DNA of 64,000 nt from Hanleya hanleyi (GCA_036873755.1 JAVTVY010025266.1:54011-118010), one strand, 5' to 3'; numbered from the stretch's first letter, positions 46,881 through 55,327 are shown. The notes: generated by a model not told the origin, from the letters alone. A program made the numbers and translations.

Positions 46881-46913
46881 CATACCCAGGCTGGTGGAGC
46901 CGCCCTGGGTATG
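46881..46913 (-). terminator. Conserved 3' hairpin of the minus-strand zinc-finger gene
   Basis: CATACCCAGG (46881-46890) pairs with CCTGGGTATG (46904-46913) around a 13-nt loop. In gene sense it lies about 150 nt after the predicted end of the minus-strand gene and before an A/T-rich poly(A)-like region (GATAAAC). Its stem differs from the 53302/55273 copies by a G-C to C-G pair swap, which keeps base pairing. Confidence 0.75.
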
Positions 46914-47064
46914 TTTAGTATGTTCACAGCAAAACAGATTGAAATATCAAACACCATGTTTTATTATTTAACGCACCGTCACATTAGGTACAAATGTTTA
47001 CTGCGCTCAAGTCAACGATCAGCATGTAGACATAGAGTGTATATACGGCATGTTATGCTATTCA

Positions 47065-47988
47065 TTAGTGCAAGGGTGACGCATTCAGCCGATGGGGGTG
47101 GTCGGTCAGCTTGGTAACGAAAAACGCGACATTGGTCACCCTCTCTACGACCCATTGTGTGTTGGGGCGTTGACGTTGTGCCCATCTGAAGGGATCCACG
47201 GTGTCCAGTTTCTCCCGCATCGTCTCTAGCGATGCCCGGTTAATGATGGTGAACGGCTGGTCAAACACATGGTTGTTATTATGGCATAATAATACCGTAA
47301 CTGGTCCGTCTCTTTGTGACGTAAGATGTACCCGAAAGCGACATTCAATTGGAAGACCGTAGCTTGGTCATTGAAGATGGCTTCCACGTAGCTGCATAGA
47401 CGGGCGAGGTCGGTCAGTGGGAAATTGTAGATATCTGGAATAGGGCGATCACGGTGGAAATAGTGCTGTATCATGGGCCATTGGCGCCGATAGATGTCAC
47501 TCACTGGATGGGCGTCCTGTAACAGATCACTAGGAACATTCACTGCATCTTCCAAAAAATGTTCGATGTCGTCAGGCGTATGACTGGCAACAGTAATGCT
47601 AGGGACTGGCTGAATATCTAGGCTCTTCTGAACTGTGGGTATAAGCGGGCTCTCTGTGATCGCATCACCAGTGGCATTCGTCTTCCTGGGCTCATCTTCA
47701 CTGGGTCTGGCCTTCCGGGGTTCCTCTTTAGGGGGAAGTTGTCGCCCAAACCGTAGAGACGGGGTATGAATACTGACTGGGTCGTTTGAAGAGTTGACCA
47801 CAATCGTTACATTGTTCCGTCGCGCCCTCGTGGAATGAGCTTTCGTGGCGCAGTAAATGATCTTCCTAATTGAATGACCGTGCGCAGGTTACACAAGTAT
47901 ACCGTGCATCGTTGTGGGTGAAGGCCTCGTGGCGTTGTAAATTATCTAGACGAGTAAACTGCTTCTGGCAAGTTGTGCAAGTGAACAT
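47065..47988 (-). pseudogene. Multi-zinc-finger gene, interrupted; resembles N-terminal region of a virus-like polymerase-type protein
   Basis: From ATG at 47988-47986 the minus strand encodes two C2H2 fingers (MFTCTTCQKQFTRLDNLQRH and YTCVTCARSF...HLLRHESSFH) and a third Cys pair (CNDCGQLF). An in-frame TAG lies inside finger two, and a frameshift follows near 47800. The body (47226-47801) then carries IYRRQWPMIQHYFHRDRPIP and YNFPLTDLARL, FGYILRHKETDQLRYYY. A second frameshift near 47290 leads to TQWVVERVTNVAFFVTKL. I recall such blocks ahead of DNA polymerase domains in large invertebrate DNA elements; this was not verified. The gene is broken in at least three places. Confidence 0.62.
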
Positions 47989-48033
47989 CTTGGTGGTTGA
48001 CAGAGTGTCGGATGAAACAGCCAGGCCGCTTCC

Positions 48034-48041
48034 CTTTTATA
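48034..48041 (-). promoter_or_regulatory. TATA box of the minus-strand zinc-finger gene
   Basis: TATAAAAG on the minus strand starts exactly 53 nt before the ATG at 47988. The same octamer and spacing occur in front of the zinc-finger gene at 54516. Confidence 0.7.
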
Positions 48042-48145
48042 GCACGCTTGCTGGTGATCTATTTTTAGCACACTCAGTTCATCTACCTTCAACTCGAGGA
48101 CCGAGATGTACTGGTGTACGACTGAGCCGCATTGCGCGTGCGCGC

Positions 48146-48148
<3 letters not shown>

Positions 48149-48199
<51 letters not shown>
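48149..48199. repeat. (TG)n microsatellite
   Basis: About 25 uninterrupted TG dinucleotides preceded by CGCGCG. It lies in the divergent intergenic region between the minus-strand zinc-finger gene and the 108-codon gene. Confidence 0.95.
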
Positions 48200-48202
<3 letters not shown>

Positions 48203-48340
48203 GGATTTTACATCCGGGACCTTGTCAACATCCGGGTTTCCCAGTGGGTTTTTCCCGTCGTTCCTCCATCTTCCATCCGGGTACTGTGGTTTTACATCCG
48301 GGTCCTCATCTTACATCCGGGTTTTTCCATGTTTACTGTC
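48200..48340. repeat. ACATCCGGG-rich spacer
   Basis: Five copies of (A/C)CATCCGGG with slightly variable spacing occur within 130 bp, followed by GTCACGTGACCGG. The core CCGG/ATCCGG is ETS-site-like. It may be a regulatory cluster between divergent genes; this is inference only. Confidence 0.5.
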
Positions 48341-48704
48341 ACGTGACCGGAAATGACCTTTAATCGCTGACGTGATGTAAAGGTAAATGGATTCTTTTGA
48401 CCATTGACAGGCTAAATTGGTTCTTATTGACCTACCGCATGTAAACTTCACGCCATAGCAGTATAGTATGGGGCCGAGTGTGTGTACATCCGGGTCCTCA
48501 GTGTTCGCGCGAATGACGTCACTATCACGTCACATCCGCATGTAAACACCCATAGCGGTTCCTCCAGCGAAGGGGATAATAAAAGGATTGACCTGTAATC
48601 TTTGTTGTTGTTGTTGCTCTCTTTTTGGACTAACCAATCAGAATAGTACGTATCACGGACTACACCCGTAGAGCTGCGTATAGGCGCGCATGTGTGACAT
48701 GGTC

Positions 48705-48711
48705 TATAAAA
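48705..48711 (+). promoter_or_regulatory. TATA box of the 108-codon gene
   Basis: TATAAAA starts 53 nt before the ATG at 48758. A pyrimidine-rich CCATTCTT lies about 30 nt downstream, a plausible initiator. Confidence 0.7.
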
Positions 48712-48757
48712 CACGTCCCTCTGGATCCCACACCCCCATTCTTACGGTGGCAGAGCC

Positions 48758-49084
48758 ATGACGGACACCCATCCCTATGCGACTCGCATTTTACAGCATG
48801 CGACCGTGGTTAATTCACTCACGGGTTACCGAGCAGTGGTTCGGGCCATGTTTGCAGATGGCGACGACAACGAGGGGCGACGCCAGATCCTGAAAGAGTT
48901 CACAGTAGCGTTCCTCGAAAGAGTGCACTCGATGGAGAGGTGTACTATCACTCACCACTACTGGACTATGACAACCATCATTGATGCCCAGGCTATGGAC
49001 CACGAGCGCTCACGCCGGAACCAGCGACGGCTCGTTGGCCTAGTAATGGTCTTTGCTCTATTGCCCCTGACGCTGTGGCAATGA
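48758..49084 (+). CDS. Hypothetical 108-residue protein with C-terminal membrane segment
   Basis: An intact single-exon frame starts MTDTHPYATRILQHATVV and stops TGA at 49082-49084. It is Arg- and His-rich through the middle (HERSRRNQRR) and ends in one hydrophobic helix LVGLVMVFALLPLTLWQ, which fits a tail-anchored membrane protein. It has a good TATA box 53 nt upstream and sits between a zinc-finger gene and the PC4-like pair, with similar short spacing. I do not recognise a family. It appears to be the only undamaged gene of this cluster. Confidence 0.6.
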   Translation: MTDTHPYATRILQHATVVNSLTGYRAVVRAMFADGDDNEGRRQILKEFTVAFLERVHSMERCTITHHYWTMTTIIDAQAMDHERSRRNQRRLVGLVMVFALLPLTLWQ

Positions 49085-49140
49085 CAGCGACAGAAAAAGA
49101 ACGGCTCTTCAGAGCCTACACATATGCGCTTATGTGCAAC

Positions 49141-49288
49141 CCATATATACGAGGGTCAGTCACAGTATGCGTCATTCACCGCTCATCATTGGGTCAACCA
49201 TATCACCCAGGGACCTGACCATAAATACGAGAGACAGTCAGAGTGTGTGTTATTCACCGTTCGTCATTGGGTCAACCATGTCACCAGT
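49141..49288 (+). promoter_or_regulatory. Duplicated promoter/leader in front of PC4-like gene 1
   Basis: Two copies about 77 bp apart share ATA(T/A)ATACGAG, then CAGTCA, then GT(C/T)ATTCACCG, CATTGGGTCAACCAT and TCACC. The first copy has ATA where the second has the ATG at 49278. The TATA-like core is CATAAATA rather than TATAAATA. A third, related leader precedes gene 2 at 49805. Promoter duplication is seen directly; function is inferred. Confidence 0.6.
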
Positions 49289-49734
49289 CCCTACGAGCCA
49301 TCCTTCCCCTTACACCCCAGGTAGGGTTACACGTCTATGAAGATAAAGTCACCATCGTTGAGGACCGTGGAGATGTTTGCTGGTCGCGCGCTGAGACCGT
49401 ATCGAATACGGCTACGCTACACCGAGACGGCTGGACCAAATGTAAACGGGTGTTGAGCGGTGAGCTCGACGGAAACCTCATCCACATAGACAATGCCATA
49501 TACGTACACCTGGGCCGTTACCAGGACCCTACGCGAGGCTTCACCCTAGACCCCGATCTGTGGAGAGCCTTGGAGAAAGTGGTGCCTATTGTGGACCAGC
49601 TGTTTACACCGAATGAGCGGTCAGCTGTTCAGTTGGGCTGGGCTCGTGCCCTGAGTAAAGCGGCGGCAGAACCCAATGAACAAATTACCAAACCTAGCGA
49701 TGAAGCGGAAGCAGACGACGATGCCACTGATTAG
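49278..49734 (+). pseudogene. PC4-like gene 1, start region frameshifted
   Basis: The body frame (to TAG at 49732-49734) carries LHVYEDKVTIVEDRGDVC, DGWTKCKRVLSGELDGNLIH, AIYVHLGRYQDPTRGFTLDP and DLWRALEKVVPIVDQL, with an acidic tail EAEADDDATD. The segment from AIYVHLG to VDQL resembles the PC4/Sub1 fold signature (V.V.LR.Y, P.KKG..L....W..L). The expected ATG (49278) is in another frame, so a small indel separates it from the body. It is a clear paralogue of gene 2, about 30% or more identical by eye. A DNA-binding transcription or replication role is inference. Confidence 0.55.
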
Positions 49735-49806
49735 CTGGATAGGCTCAGTCAGCCCAGTGACATCACCACCCGATCCTTTGATCTCACGTCATAAACTTTT
49801 TCTCCC

Positions 49807-49814
49807 TATAAATA
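49807..49814 (+). promoter_or_regulatory. TATA box of PC4-like gene 2
   Basis: TATAAATACGAGAGACAGTC begins 47 nt before the ATG at 49854. The same string, one base different, precedes gene 1. Confidence 0.65.
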
Positions 49815-49853
49815 CGAGAGACAGTCAAATCTGATACCATTCACGTGCTGACC

Positions 49854-50308
49854 ATGACGGAGCATATAATACGGGCGTTTCTCAGCTTGACCCCAGAAGT
49901 CTTCCTGCACGTCTATGCGGATAAGGTCGATTTCATGGAGGATGTGGGAGACATCTGTGATGCACACCCTACACAACCGTGCCCGGCTAACATTCGTCTG
50001 TCCCGGGAGGGCTGGACCAAATTTACACGGGTGTTGTGTTATGAACTGGACGGCGACCTCATCCACTTGTGTCACGATGTGTACATCCGACGCGGCCCCT
50101 TCTTTGCTCAATTGGCTCGGCTAGATGTTTTACCCTTCACCCTGTTCTATGGTCTGCATTGGAAGATGCCGTGGCAGATGTGGATCAAGTGCTTACGGAG
50201 GGAGAGCGGTCATCAGACGAGTTGGACTGGTCATTTACTATGGACAATGTGCTGGCAGAAGCCAAAGAGGAAAATCAGAAAGAAACTCCCGTTATATACC
50301 CGTTATAA
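49854..50308 (+). pseudogene. PC4-like gene 2, frameshifted and cut by a LINE
   Basis: It starts MTEHIIRAFLSLTPEVFLHV with TATA 47 nt upstream. It continues YADKVDFMEDVGDICDA, EGWTKFTRVLCYELDGDLIH, then shifts frame near 50115 into RCFTLHPVLWSALEDAVADV and DQVLTEGERSSDELDW. The reading frame ends near 50308, where LINE 3 has inserted, before the acidic tail seen in gene 1. The similarity to gene 1 is collinear. The PC4 assignment is tentative. Confidence 0.55.
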
Positions 50309-51660
50309 ATATTTTTCAATTTCAATTTATTCACCAGTTCCAATTTATACATACATGATGAATAATATATCTTGAAAACGATGATATCCGTAGCAGTATG
50401 TTGACAGGAAGATATCTGATGTATAACTGGCGGGAATAAAACCCCAGGGGGTTTGTTCTATCCCAAAAGAAAATAATATAGTATTATAAAACCATCACTG
50501 AAGATTTAATATATTGTAATTCATCTCGTGTTAGAAAAACTTCAGTGTAGGTAATAACTTTTCTGAACCGGTGAATAACAAAAAAAAACTACCCATGGTC
50601 GCCCTGCTTACAGAATGTGAAACTCAGTCCAGTACGAGATGTTTTTTCAACTGCGACTTATGTAGAGAAATAGAATCTATTGTTTTGAGATGGGTGGGTA
50701 GTTTGTTCCACAGCCTCGGACCTTTAATTCTGGCAGTGAAGAATGAAAGATCAGAAGAATAAAAGGGTCGATACAAGTTGATTCTAGAATTTCTAGTAGC
50801 ATATCGATGCACATTGGATATACGTGTAAAGTAACTCTGGTGGTTAATGGGCAGAAGCGAGGGGTGATAACTGAAATTGTAGACGTATTGTAAAAGAAGG
50901 TAATTGTTGAGTTTTGGTAGTGTGAGAATATTCAGATTTTTAAACAGAGGGTCGGTGTGTTCATACCTTCCGGATAGAGATATTATTCGGATGGCACGCT
51001 TTTGGAGAGTTATCAATGGAGTAAGGTGAGTTATGTAGGTATTGCCCGAAACAATATTGCAATATGTCAAATAGGGACAAATGAGGGAGTAATACAATAT
51101 GAATAATGTTTTTTTATTAACATGGTTTTTGATATGATTTATAACCCCTAAATTTCTTGATAGCTTCTTGACCATTTCAGTTATATGAATTTAAAATTTT
51201 CCACATGTTCTGCTGATTGTCCATTAATAGACAATGTTGGAGCTTCAATGTTTGATCGTTTGTTTGGTTTTATGAACATAAATTTCGTCTTAGCTATATT
51301 AAGAGACAATTTGTTGCAGGAGAACCAAGTATGTAGTTTCTCCAGTTCGAGTGATATACCTGTAATGAGGTTAGCATAATCGTCGTCTGAGAGAAAGACA
51401 CTAGTATCATCAGCAAAGAGTAGAATGTCAAGTATGTGAGAAACATTACTAATATCATTTATATAAAGTAGAAACAGAATAGGACCTAATATTGAGCCTT
51501 GTGGCACTCCACAGCTCATACAAGTCGACGACGACATTGTATCGTTGAACTTGACACACTGGGATCTAGAAGATAAATAACTCTGGAACCAGGTGTTTGT
51601 GATTCCTCGGAAACCATAATGATCCAGCTTAGACAATAGTACTTCGTGAGTAGTATATAG
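50305..51660 (-). mobile_element. 5'-truncated LINE (LINE 3)
   Basis: The minus strand encodes RT from before motif B (CGVPQGSILGPILFLLYIND, LLFADDTSVFLS; 51181-51636). After a frameshift it encodes the C-terminal region (LFILYYSLICPYLTYCNIV, LQKRAIRIISLSG; 50624-51175). The 3' UTR is A/T-rich and ends near 50305 in TTTCAATTTCAATTTATT as read on the + strand. It differs from LINE 1 and LINE 2 and belongs to a separate family. It interrupts PC4-like gene 2. Confidence 0.88.
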
Positions 51661-52125
51661 CTAGGATTACAGCGCAAGTTGACCTCTTTGCACTTAAACT
51701 TGTGGCGGTCACGTGGCGGAGGTCAAAGGTCATTGAGTGCACTTGAGCTGACCTGTATCCTTTCATCCCGTCTCTGACCTTGGATCATGTGTAGACATGT
51801 TAGGGGATTCCTCCGCGGTAATGCGGTTTGGCGGTGATGCGGTCTGCCTCCGCGGACAGAAAGTAGTCCCAAGTATATAGAGGGCTGAGGGTATGTCTGA
51901 CTGTATGGATGTATTGACTTGTGTCTGGGTTTTTTTTCCATCACGGGGGTGCGCAGGTGTATGACGTCACTTCCGGTCTGCGTGAATCGGGCGTGACCTG
52001 GGTATGACTGTATGGGATGTACTGACTTGGTTCTGGGTTTTTTCCATAATGCGGCGGTCACGTGATTAGGAGTGCATGTACGGACTTGTATGCCGTCCTT
52101 GGGGTCCCTACGGAAGGATTTTGCA
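51661..52125. other. Non-coding stretch with inverted-arm-like words and promoter palindromes
   Basis: It contains fragments recalling the long inverted arm (CCTCCGCGGACAGAAAGTAG against TTCCGCGGACAGAAAATAGT at 37716), plus GGTCACGTGGCGG, ATGACGTCACTTCCGGTC and GGTCACGTGATTA. No gene is supported. It looks like a further piece of the same element. Confidence 0.5.
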
Positions 52126-53045
52126 AGTCATGGGTGGGTGTATGTAAAATGAGGATTTGTCTCGAAAATATAAAAAGCGGAACACGGATTTTACCTCTAA
52201 AATAGGGGAAAACCCCTATCAACTTTATCCCAAAGGGCTAATATCGGTCCCTGGCTTATCGGTTTCTGCCTGGAGTGGGTGTATGTAAAATTAGGATTTG
52301 TTCCGAAAATATAAAAAGCGGAACACGGACTCTACCGCTAAAATAGGGAAAAACCCCTATCAACCCTATCACAAAGGGCTAATATCGGTCCCTGGATTAT
52401 CGGGGCCTGCTGAGAGAGGTAGGGTGGGGGAGTGGGTTTATGTAAATTTAGGATTTGTCCCGAAAATATAAAAAGCGGAACACGGACTTTACCCCTAAAA
52501 TAGGGGAAAACTACTATCAACCTTGTCCAAAAGGGCTAATATCGGTCCCTGGTTTATCGGGGCCTGCTGAGAACGGTAGGGTGGGGGAGTGGGTGCATGT
52601 AAATTGAGGATTTATCCCGAAAATATAAAAAGCGGAACACGGAATTTATCCCTAAGATAGAGGAAAATTCCTATCAACCACGTCTAGTCGGGCTTATCGG
52701 AGCCTGCCGACAGCGGAAGGATGGGAGTGGGTGCATGTAAATTGAGGATTTGTCATGAAAATATAAAAAGCGGAAGACGGACTTTACCCCTACAATAGGG
52801 GAAAACTCCTATCAACCTTGCCCAAAAGGGCTAATATCGGTCCCTGGCTTATCGGGACCTGCTGAGAGAGGTAGGGTGGGGGAGTGGGTGTATGTAAATT
52901 TAGGATTTGTCCTGAAAATATCAAAAGCGAAACACGGACTTTACCCCTACAATAGGGGAAAACTCCTATCAACCTTGTCCCGAAGGGCTAATATCGGTCC
53001 CTGGCTTATCGGGGCCTGCTGAGAGTGGTAGGGTGGGGGATTAGG
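52125..53045. repeat. ~151-bp tandem repeat, six units, left copy
   Basis: Each unit contains GGATTTGTCCCGAAAATATA, AAAAGCGGAACACGGACTTT, ACCCCTAAAATAGGGGAAAA, GGGCTAATATCGGTCCCTGG and CTTATCGGGGCCTGCTGAGA. A small internal hairpin (ACCCCTA...TAGGGG) lies in each unit. The array is mirrored at 55555-56436 and 60457-61338. Open frames of about 60 codons in it are periodic artefacts. Confidence 0.92.
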
Positions 53046-53301
53046 AGTAGTATAGAAAGCAACAGTTTTGGGGCTCCGAGCTCCGAGCTCCCGCCTACCT
53101 CATCCCCGAGCTCCGAGCTCCCGACTACTCCAGCCCCGAGTTCCGAGCTTCCGTCGTTACGCCTTAACGCCCTAGCATAACGCCTTGACGCCATGATATA
53201 CACAGATGAAAGAAAAACAACAACATCAAGGATGAGAGATGAGAGAACAACAACAACATGTTTTTTTCTTTTCATATGGTTTATTCTCCCCTCCAGTACA
53301 T

Positions 53302-53334
53302 CATACCCACGCTGGGGGAGCCGCGTTGGGTATG
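53302..53334 (-). terminator. Conserved 3' hairpin, left-arm copy
   Basis: CATACCCACGC and GCGTTGGGTATG form a stem with one bulged base and a ~10-nt loop GGGGG-containing. In gene sense it lies downstream of the partial zinc-finger frame and is followed by AATAAA (53280-53285, minus strand). Confidence 0.8.
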
Positions 53335-53493
53335 TTTACAATTCAAGAAGACTCTTGTCCAATCAGAGGCCGCCATTTGGCGCTGTATCAGTCATAATCG
53401 TTCTTGCCCGTTACTGCTTTAAATGTTTTCTCGACTGCTCTTGTCCAATCAGAAGTCGCCGTTTCAGAAACTTTCATCTTTGCTCGGTGTGAC

Positions 53494-53791
53494 CTAATCG
53501 TCGTCGGGCAGGCTTGGATATTGTTCGGGCAGCATATCCTGAAAGAGTTGTTTGCGCATCCTGATCGCATTTTCCAGGGCCTCAGTGGGTGGTAGCCCCA
53601 TATCCTCTTCCAAGTGACGCTTGGTCTTCATGATGGACCTGTGCGTGGGGTCGCCTTTCATTTCAAGCGATAGTAAGGTATACTGTTTATAGATCGCCAT
53701 GGCTGTTTTCCTGATGCAGGGGCGCATGTGGGTGTACGCCTGTTGTAAGTTATCCTGTCCGGCGTCCTCGATCGCTGCAGCATGCGTATTG
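53494..53791 (-). pseudogene. Zinc-finger gene fragment (C-terminal domain only)
   Basis: The minus strand encodes INTHAAAIEDAGQDNLQQAY through LEMKGDPTHRSIMKTKRHLE to the stop, nearly identical to the C-terminal domain at 54811-55113. Upstream the 490-bp repeat replaces the finger and linker, so it cannot produce the whole protein. Confidence 0.85.
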
Positions 53792-53879
53792 ATTACAACA
53801 CATATAAGGGAAGTGGGAAGAGGTGCCGACATACGCCCGTCAACACCCGTCGGTACGCCTTAACGCCCGTCTCAATGCC

Positions 53880-54290
53880 TTAACGCCCTATCTTTACGCC
53901 TTAACGCCCGTCTCAGCGCCTTAGCGAGCGATAAATGGGTTTTGGAGGCCGATTAACCTTTGAACTCTGAGTGCACTTTGACCACGTGACCGAAAGTGGT
54001 GACCTGGCGCACCCTGTACCCTATAGCCCGTACCTATAGGGTACACCAGGGTGTGGGTGCACCAGGTATGTGTGTGCGCCTGCGTACGATGACGTCACTT
54101 CCGAGCAGCGCAGGGTCAAAGGTCACTTTCGGTCACGTGGTCAAAGGTCACTCCGGTCACGTGACCGAAAGTGCACTCAGAGTTCAAAGGTTAAGCGGCC
54201 TCCAAAACCCCTTTATCGCTCGTTAAGGCGCTGAGACGCGCGTTAAGGCGTAAAGATATGGCGTTAAGGCATTGAGACGGGCGTTAAGGC
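53880..54290. repeat. Nested palindrome with CACGTG and TGACGTCA sites
   Basis: CGTCTCAGCGCCTTAGCGAG ... TGAACTCTGAGTGCACTTT on the left is mirrored on the right (GTGCACTCAGAGTTCAAAGG ... CGCTCGTTAAGGCGCTGAGA). Inside is a second hairpin: GTACCCTATAG (54016-54026) and CTATAGGGTAC (54034-54044). The arms carry CACGTGACC words, and TGACGTCACTTCCG stands near 54091. The structure precedes the zinc-finger promoter by about 170 bp. It could be a regulatory or replication structure; this is inference. Confidence 0.82.
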
Positions 54291-54360
54291 GTAACGACGG
54301 GTGTTGACGGGCGTTGAGACGGGCTTTAAGGCGTAACGACGGGCGTTGACGGGCGTCACT
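54222..54360. repeat. GGCGTTAAGGCGTAACGACG short repeats
   Basis: GTTAAGGCG, GTAACGACGGG and GTTGACGGGCG words alternate with a 10-14 bp period. Related runs lie at 53840-53910 (inverted), 55425-55460 and 44330-44390, in each case bordering a zinc-finger unit. Confidence 0.75.
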
Positions 54361-54462
54361 GCATTTCGATGTATTGGAGGCAAATCCATGACAATCAGGA
54401 CTTCTGAGCTAGTTCACCAGGGCGTTGAAGCGTTAAGCTAATCGTTGACGGCCGTTACTGTC

Positions 54463-54470
54463 TATAAAAG
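54463..54470 (+). promoter_or_regulatory. TATA box of zinc-finger unit, copy 1
   Basis: TATAAAAG starts 53 nt before the ATG at 54516. CACAGTCGAC about 30 nt downstream is initiator-like. The same string is at 59365-59372 in copy 2. Confidence 0.72.
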
Positions 54471-54515
54471 CAAGTGTATTGCCAAAACACGCACAGTCGA
54501 CGTTCAACCGTCAAT

Positions 54516-54653
54516 ATGGTTTATAGTTGCTCTCAGTGCCAACGCACGTTCACCAGACGTTACGATATGATGCGACACGAGAAAAATATACATGGGATTG
54601 AAGACTCCGAGGCACAAGAAGCCGATACAGAAATTGATGAGTCTATCTACTGA
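54516..54653 (+). CDS. Single C2H2 zinc-finger ORF, copy 1 (finger part)
   Basis: It begins MVYSCSQCQRTFTRRYDMMR and continues HEKNIHG, a perfect C-X2-C-X12-H-X4-H finger at residues 5-26, then an acidic linker (EDSEAQEADTEIDES). It stops TGA at 54651-54653. The acidic linker and C-terminal domain continue in another frame (54592-55113), so either a 2-nt loss has split one gene or a shorter protein is made. The unit has a TATA box, no introns, a 3' hairpin and a poly(A) signal. I recall similar finger-plus-acidic-linker proteins in invertebrate genomes; function unknown. Confidence 0.65.
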   Translation: MVYSCSQCQRTFTRRYDMMRHEKNIHGIEDSEAQEADTEIDESIY

Positions 54654-55113
54654 TAAGGAGAGCTTGACCTCAGATAGTCAGCCTACATCCCAGGAAAGTG
54701 AGATTGCTGAGAGTCTATATACTGATACGGAGAGCTTGACCTCAGATAGTCAGACTACATACCAGGAAAGTGAGGCAGAAGCTTCCTTCTGGTATCGTAT
54801 TGTGACAGCAGCTATCAATACGCATGCTGCAGCGATCGAGGACGCCGGACAGGATAACTTACAACAGGCGTACACCCACATGCGCCCCTGCATCAGGAAA
54901 ACAGCCATGGCGATCTATGAACAGTATACCTTACTACCGCTTGAAATGAAAGGCGACCCCACGCACAGGTCCATCATGAAGACCAAGCGTCACTTGGAAG
55001 AAGATATGGGGCTACCACCCACTGAGGCCCTGGAAAATGCGATCAGGATGCGCAAACAACTCTTTCAGGACATGCTGCCCGAACAATATCCAGGCCTGGC
55101 TGACGACGATTAG
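54592..55113 (+). CDS. Acidic linker plus C-terminal domain of zinc-finger unit, copy 1
   Basis: A 173-codon frame overlaps the finger ORF and stops TAG at 55111-55113. Two imperfect repeats of ESLTSDSQ.T.QESE form a Ser/Glu-rich linker. Then comes a helical domain: SFWYRIVTAAINTHAAAIED, MRPCIRKTAMAIYEQYTLLP, EMKGDPTHRSIMKTKRHLEE and PPTEALENAIRMRKQLFQDM, with an acidic end LADDD. The ATG at 54592 lies inside the finger region, so independent translation is possible but unproven. The domain is conserved in four places in this window, which suggests former selection. Confidence 0.6.
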   Translation: MGLKTPRHKKPIQKLMSLSTDKESLTSDSQPTSQESEIAESLYTDTESLTSDSQTTYQESEAEASFWYRIVTAAINTHAAAIEDAGQDNLQQAYTHMRPCIRKTAMAIYEQYTLLPLEMKGDPTHRSIMKTKRHLEEDMGLPPTEALENAIRMRKQLFQDMLPEQYPGLADDD

Positions 55114-55272
55114 GTCACACCGAGCAAAGATGAAAGTTTCTGAAACGGCGACTTCTGATTGGAAAAGAGCAGTCGAGAAAACATCTAAAGCAGTAACGGC
55201 CAAGAACGAATATGACTGATACAGCGCCAAGTGGCGGCCTCTGATTGGACAAGAGTCTTCTTGAATTGTAAA

Positions 55273-55305
55273 CATACCCAACGCGGCTCCCCCAGCGTGG
55301 GTATG
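55273..55305 (+). terminator. Conserved 3' hairpin of zinc-finger unit, copy 1
   Basis: CATACCCAACGC pairs with GCGTGGGTATG with one bulged A; the loop is GGCTCCCCCA. It lies 160 nt after the stop codon and 17 nt before AATAAA (55322-55327). The same element in the same sense follows four other zinc-finger units in the window. Confidence 0.82.
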
Positions 55306-55321
55306 ATGTACTGGAGGGGAG

Positions 55322-55327
55322 AATAAA
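55322..55327 (+). terminator. Poly(A) signal AATAAA of zinc-finger unit, copy 1
   Basis: Canonical AATAAA directly after the hairpin, followed by CCATATGAAAAGAAAA. Its mirror (53280-53285) and its duplicate (60224-60229) are identical. Confidence 0.7.

Larger units (their letters stand above)
52171..53794 (-). repeat. Left arm of a 1.62-kb inverted repeat
   Basis: Position x pairs with about 108607 minus x, so this arm mirrors 54813-56436. It covers the 151-bp array, the GAGCTCGG repeats, a hairpin and the 3' part of a zinc-finger gene. It ends inside codons for IN(T)HAAAIED, where a head fragment of the 490-bp repeat (53793-53836) takes over. Confidence 0.92.

Noticed and set aside
48106..48363. 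Open frames through the (TG)n tract
   Set aside because: Repeating CVCVCV residues come from the microsatellite and not from a protein.
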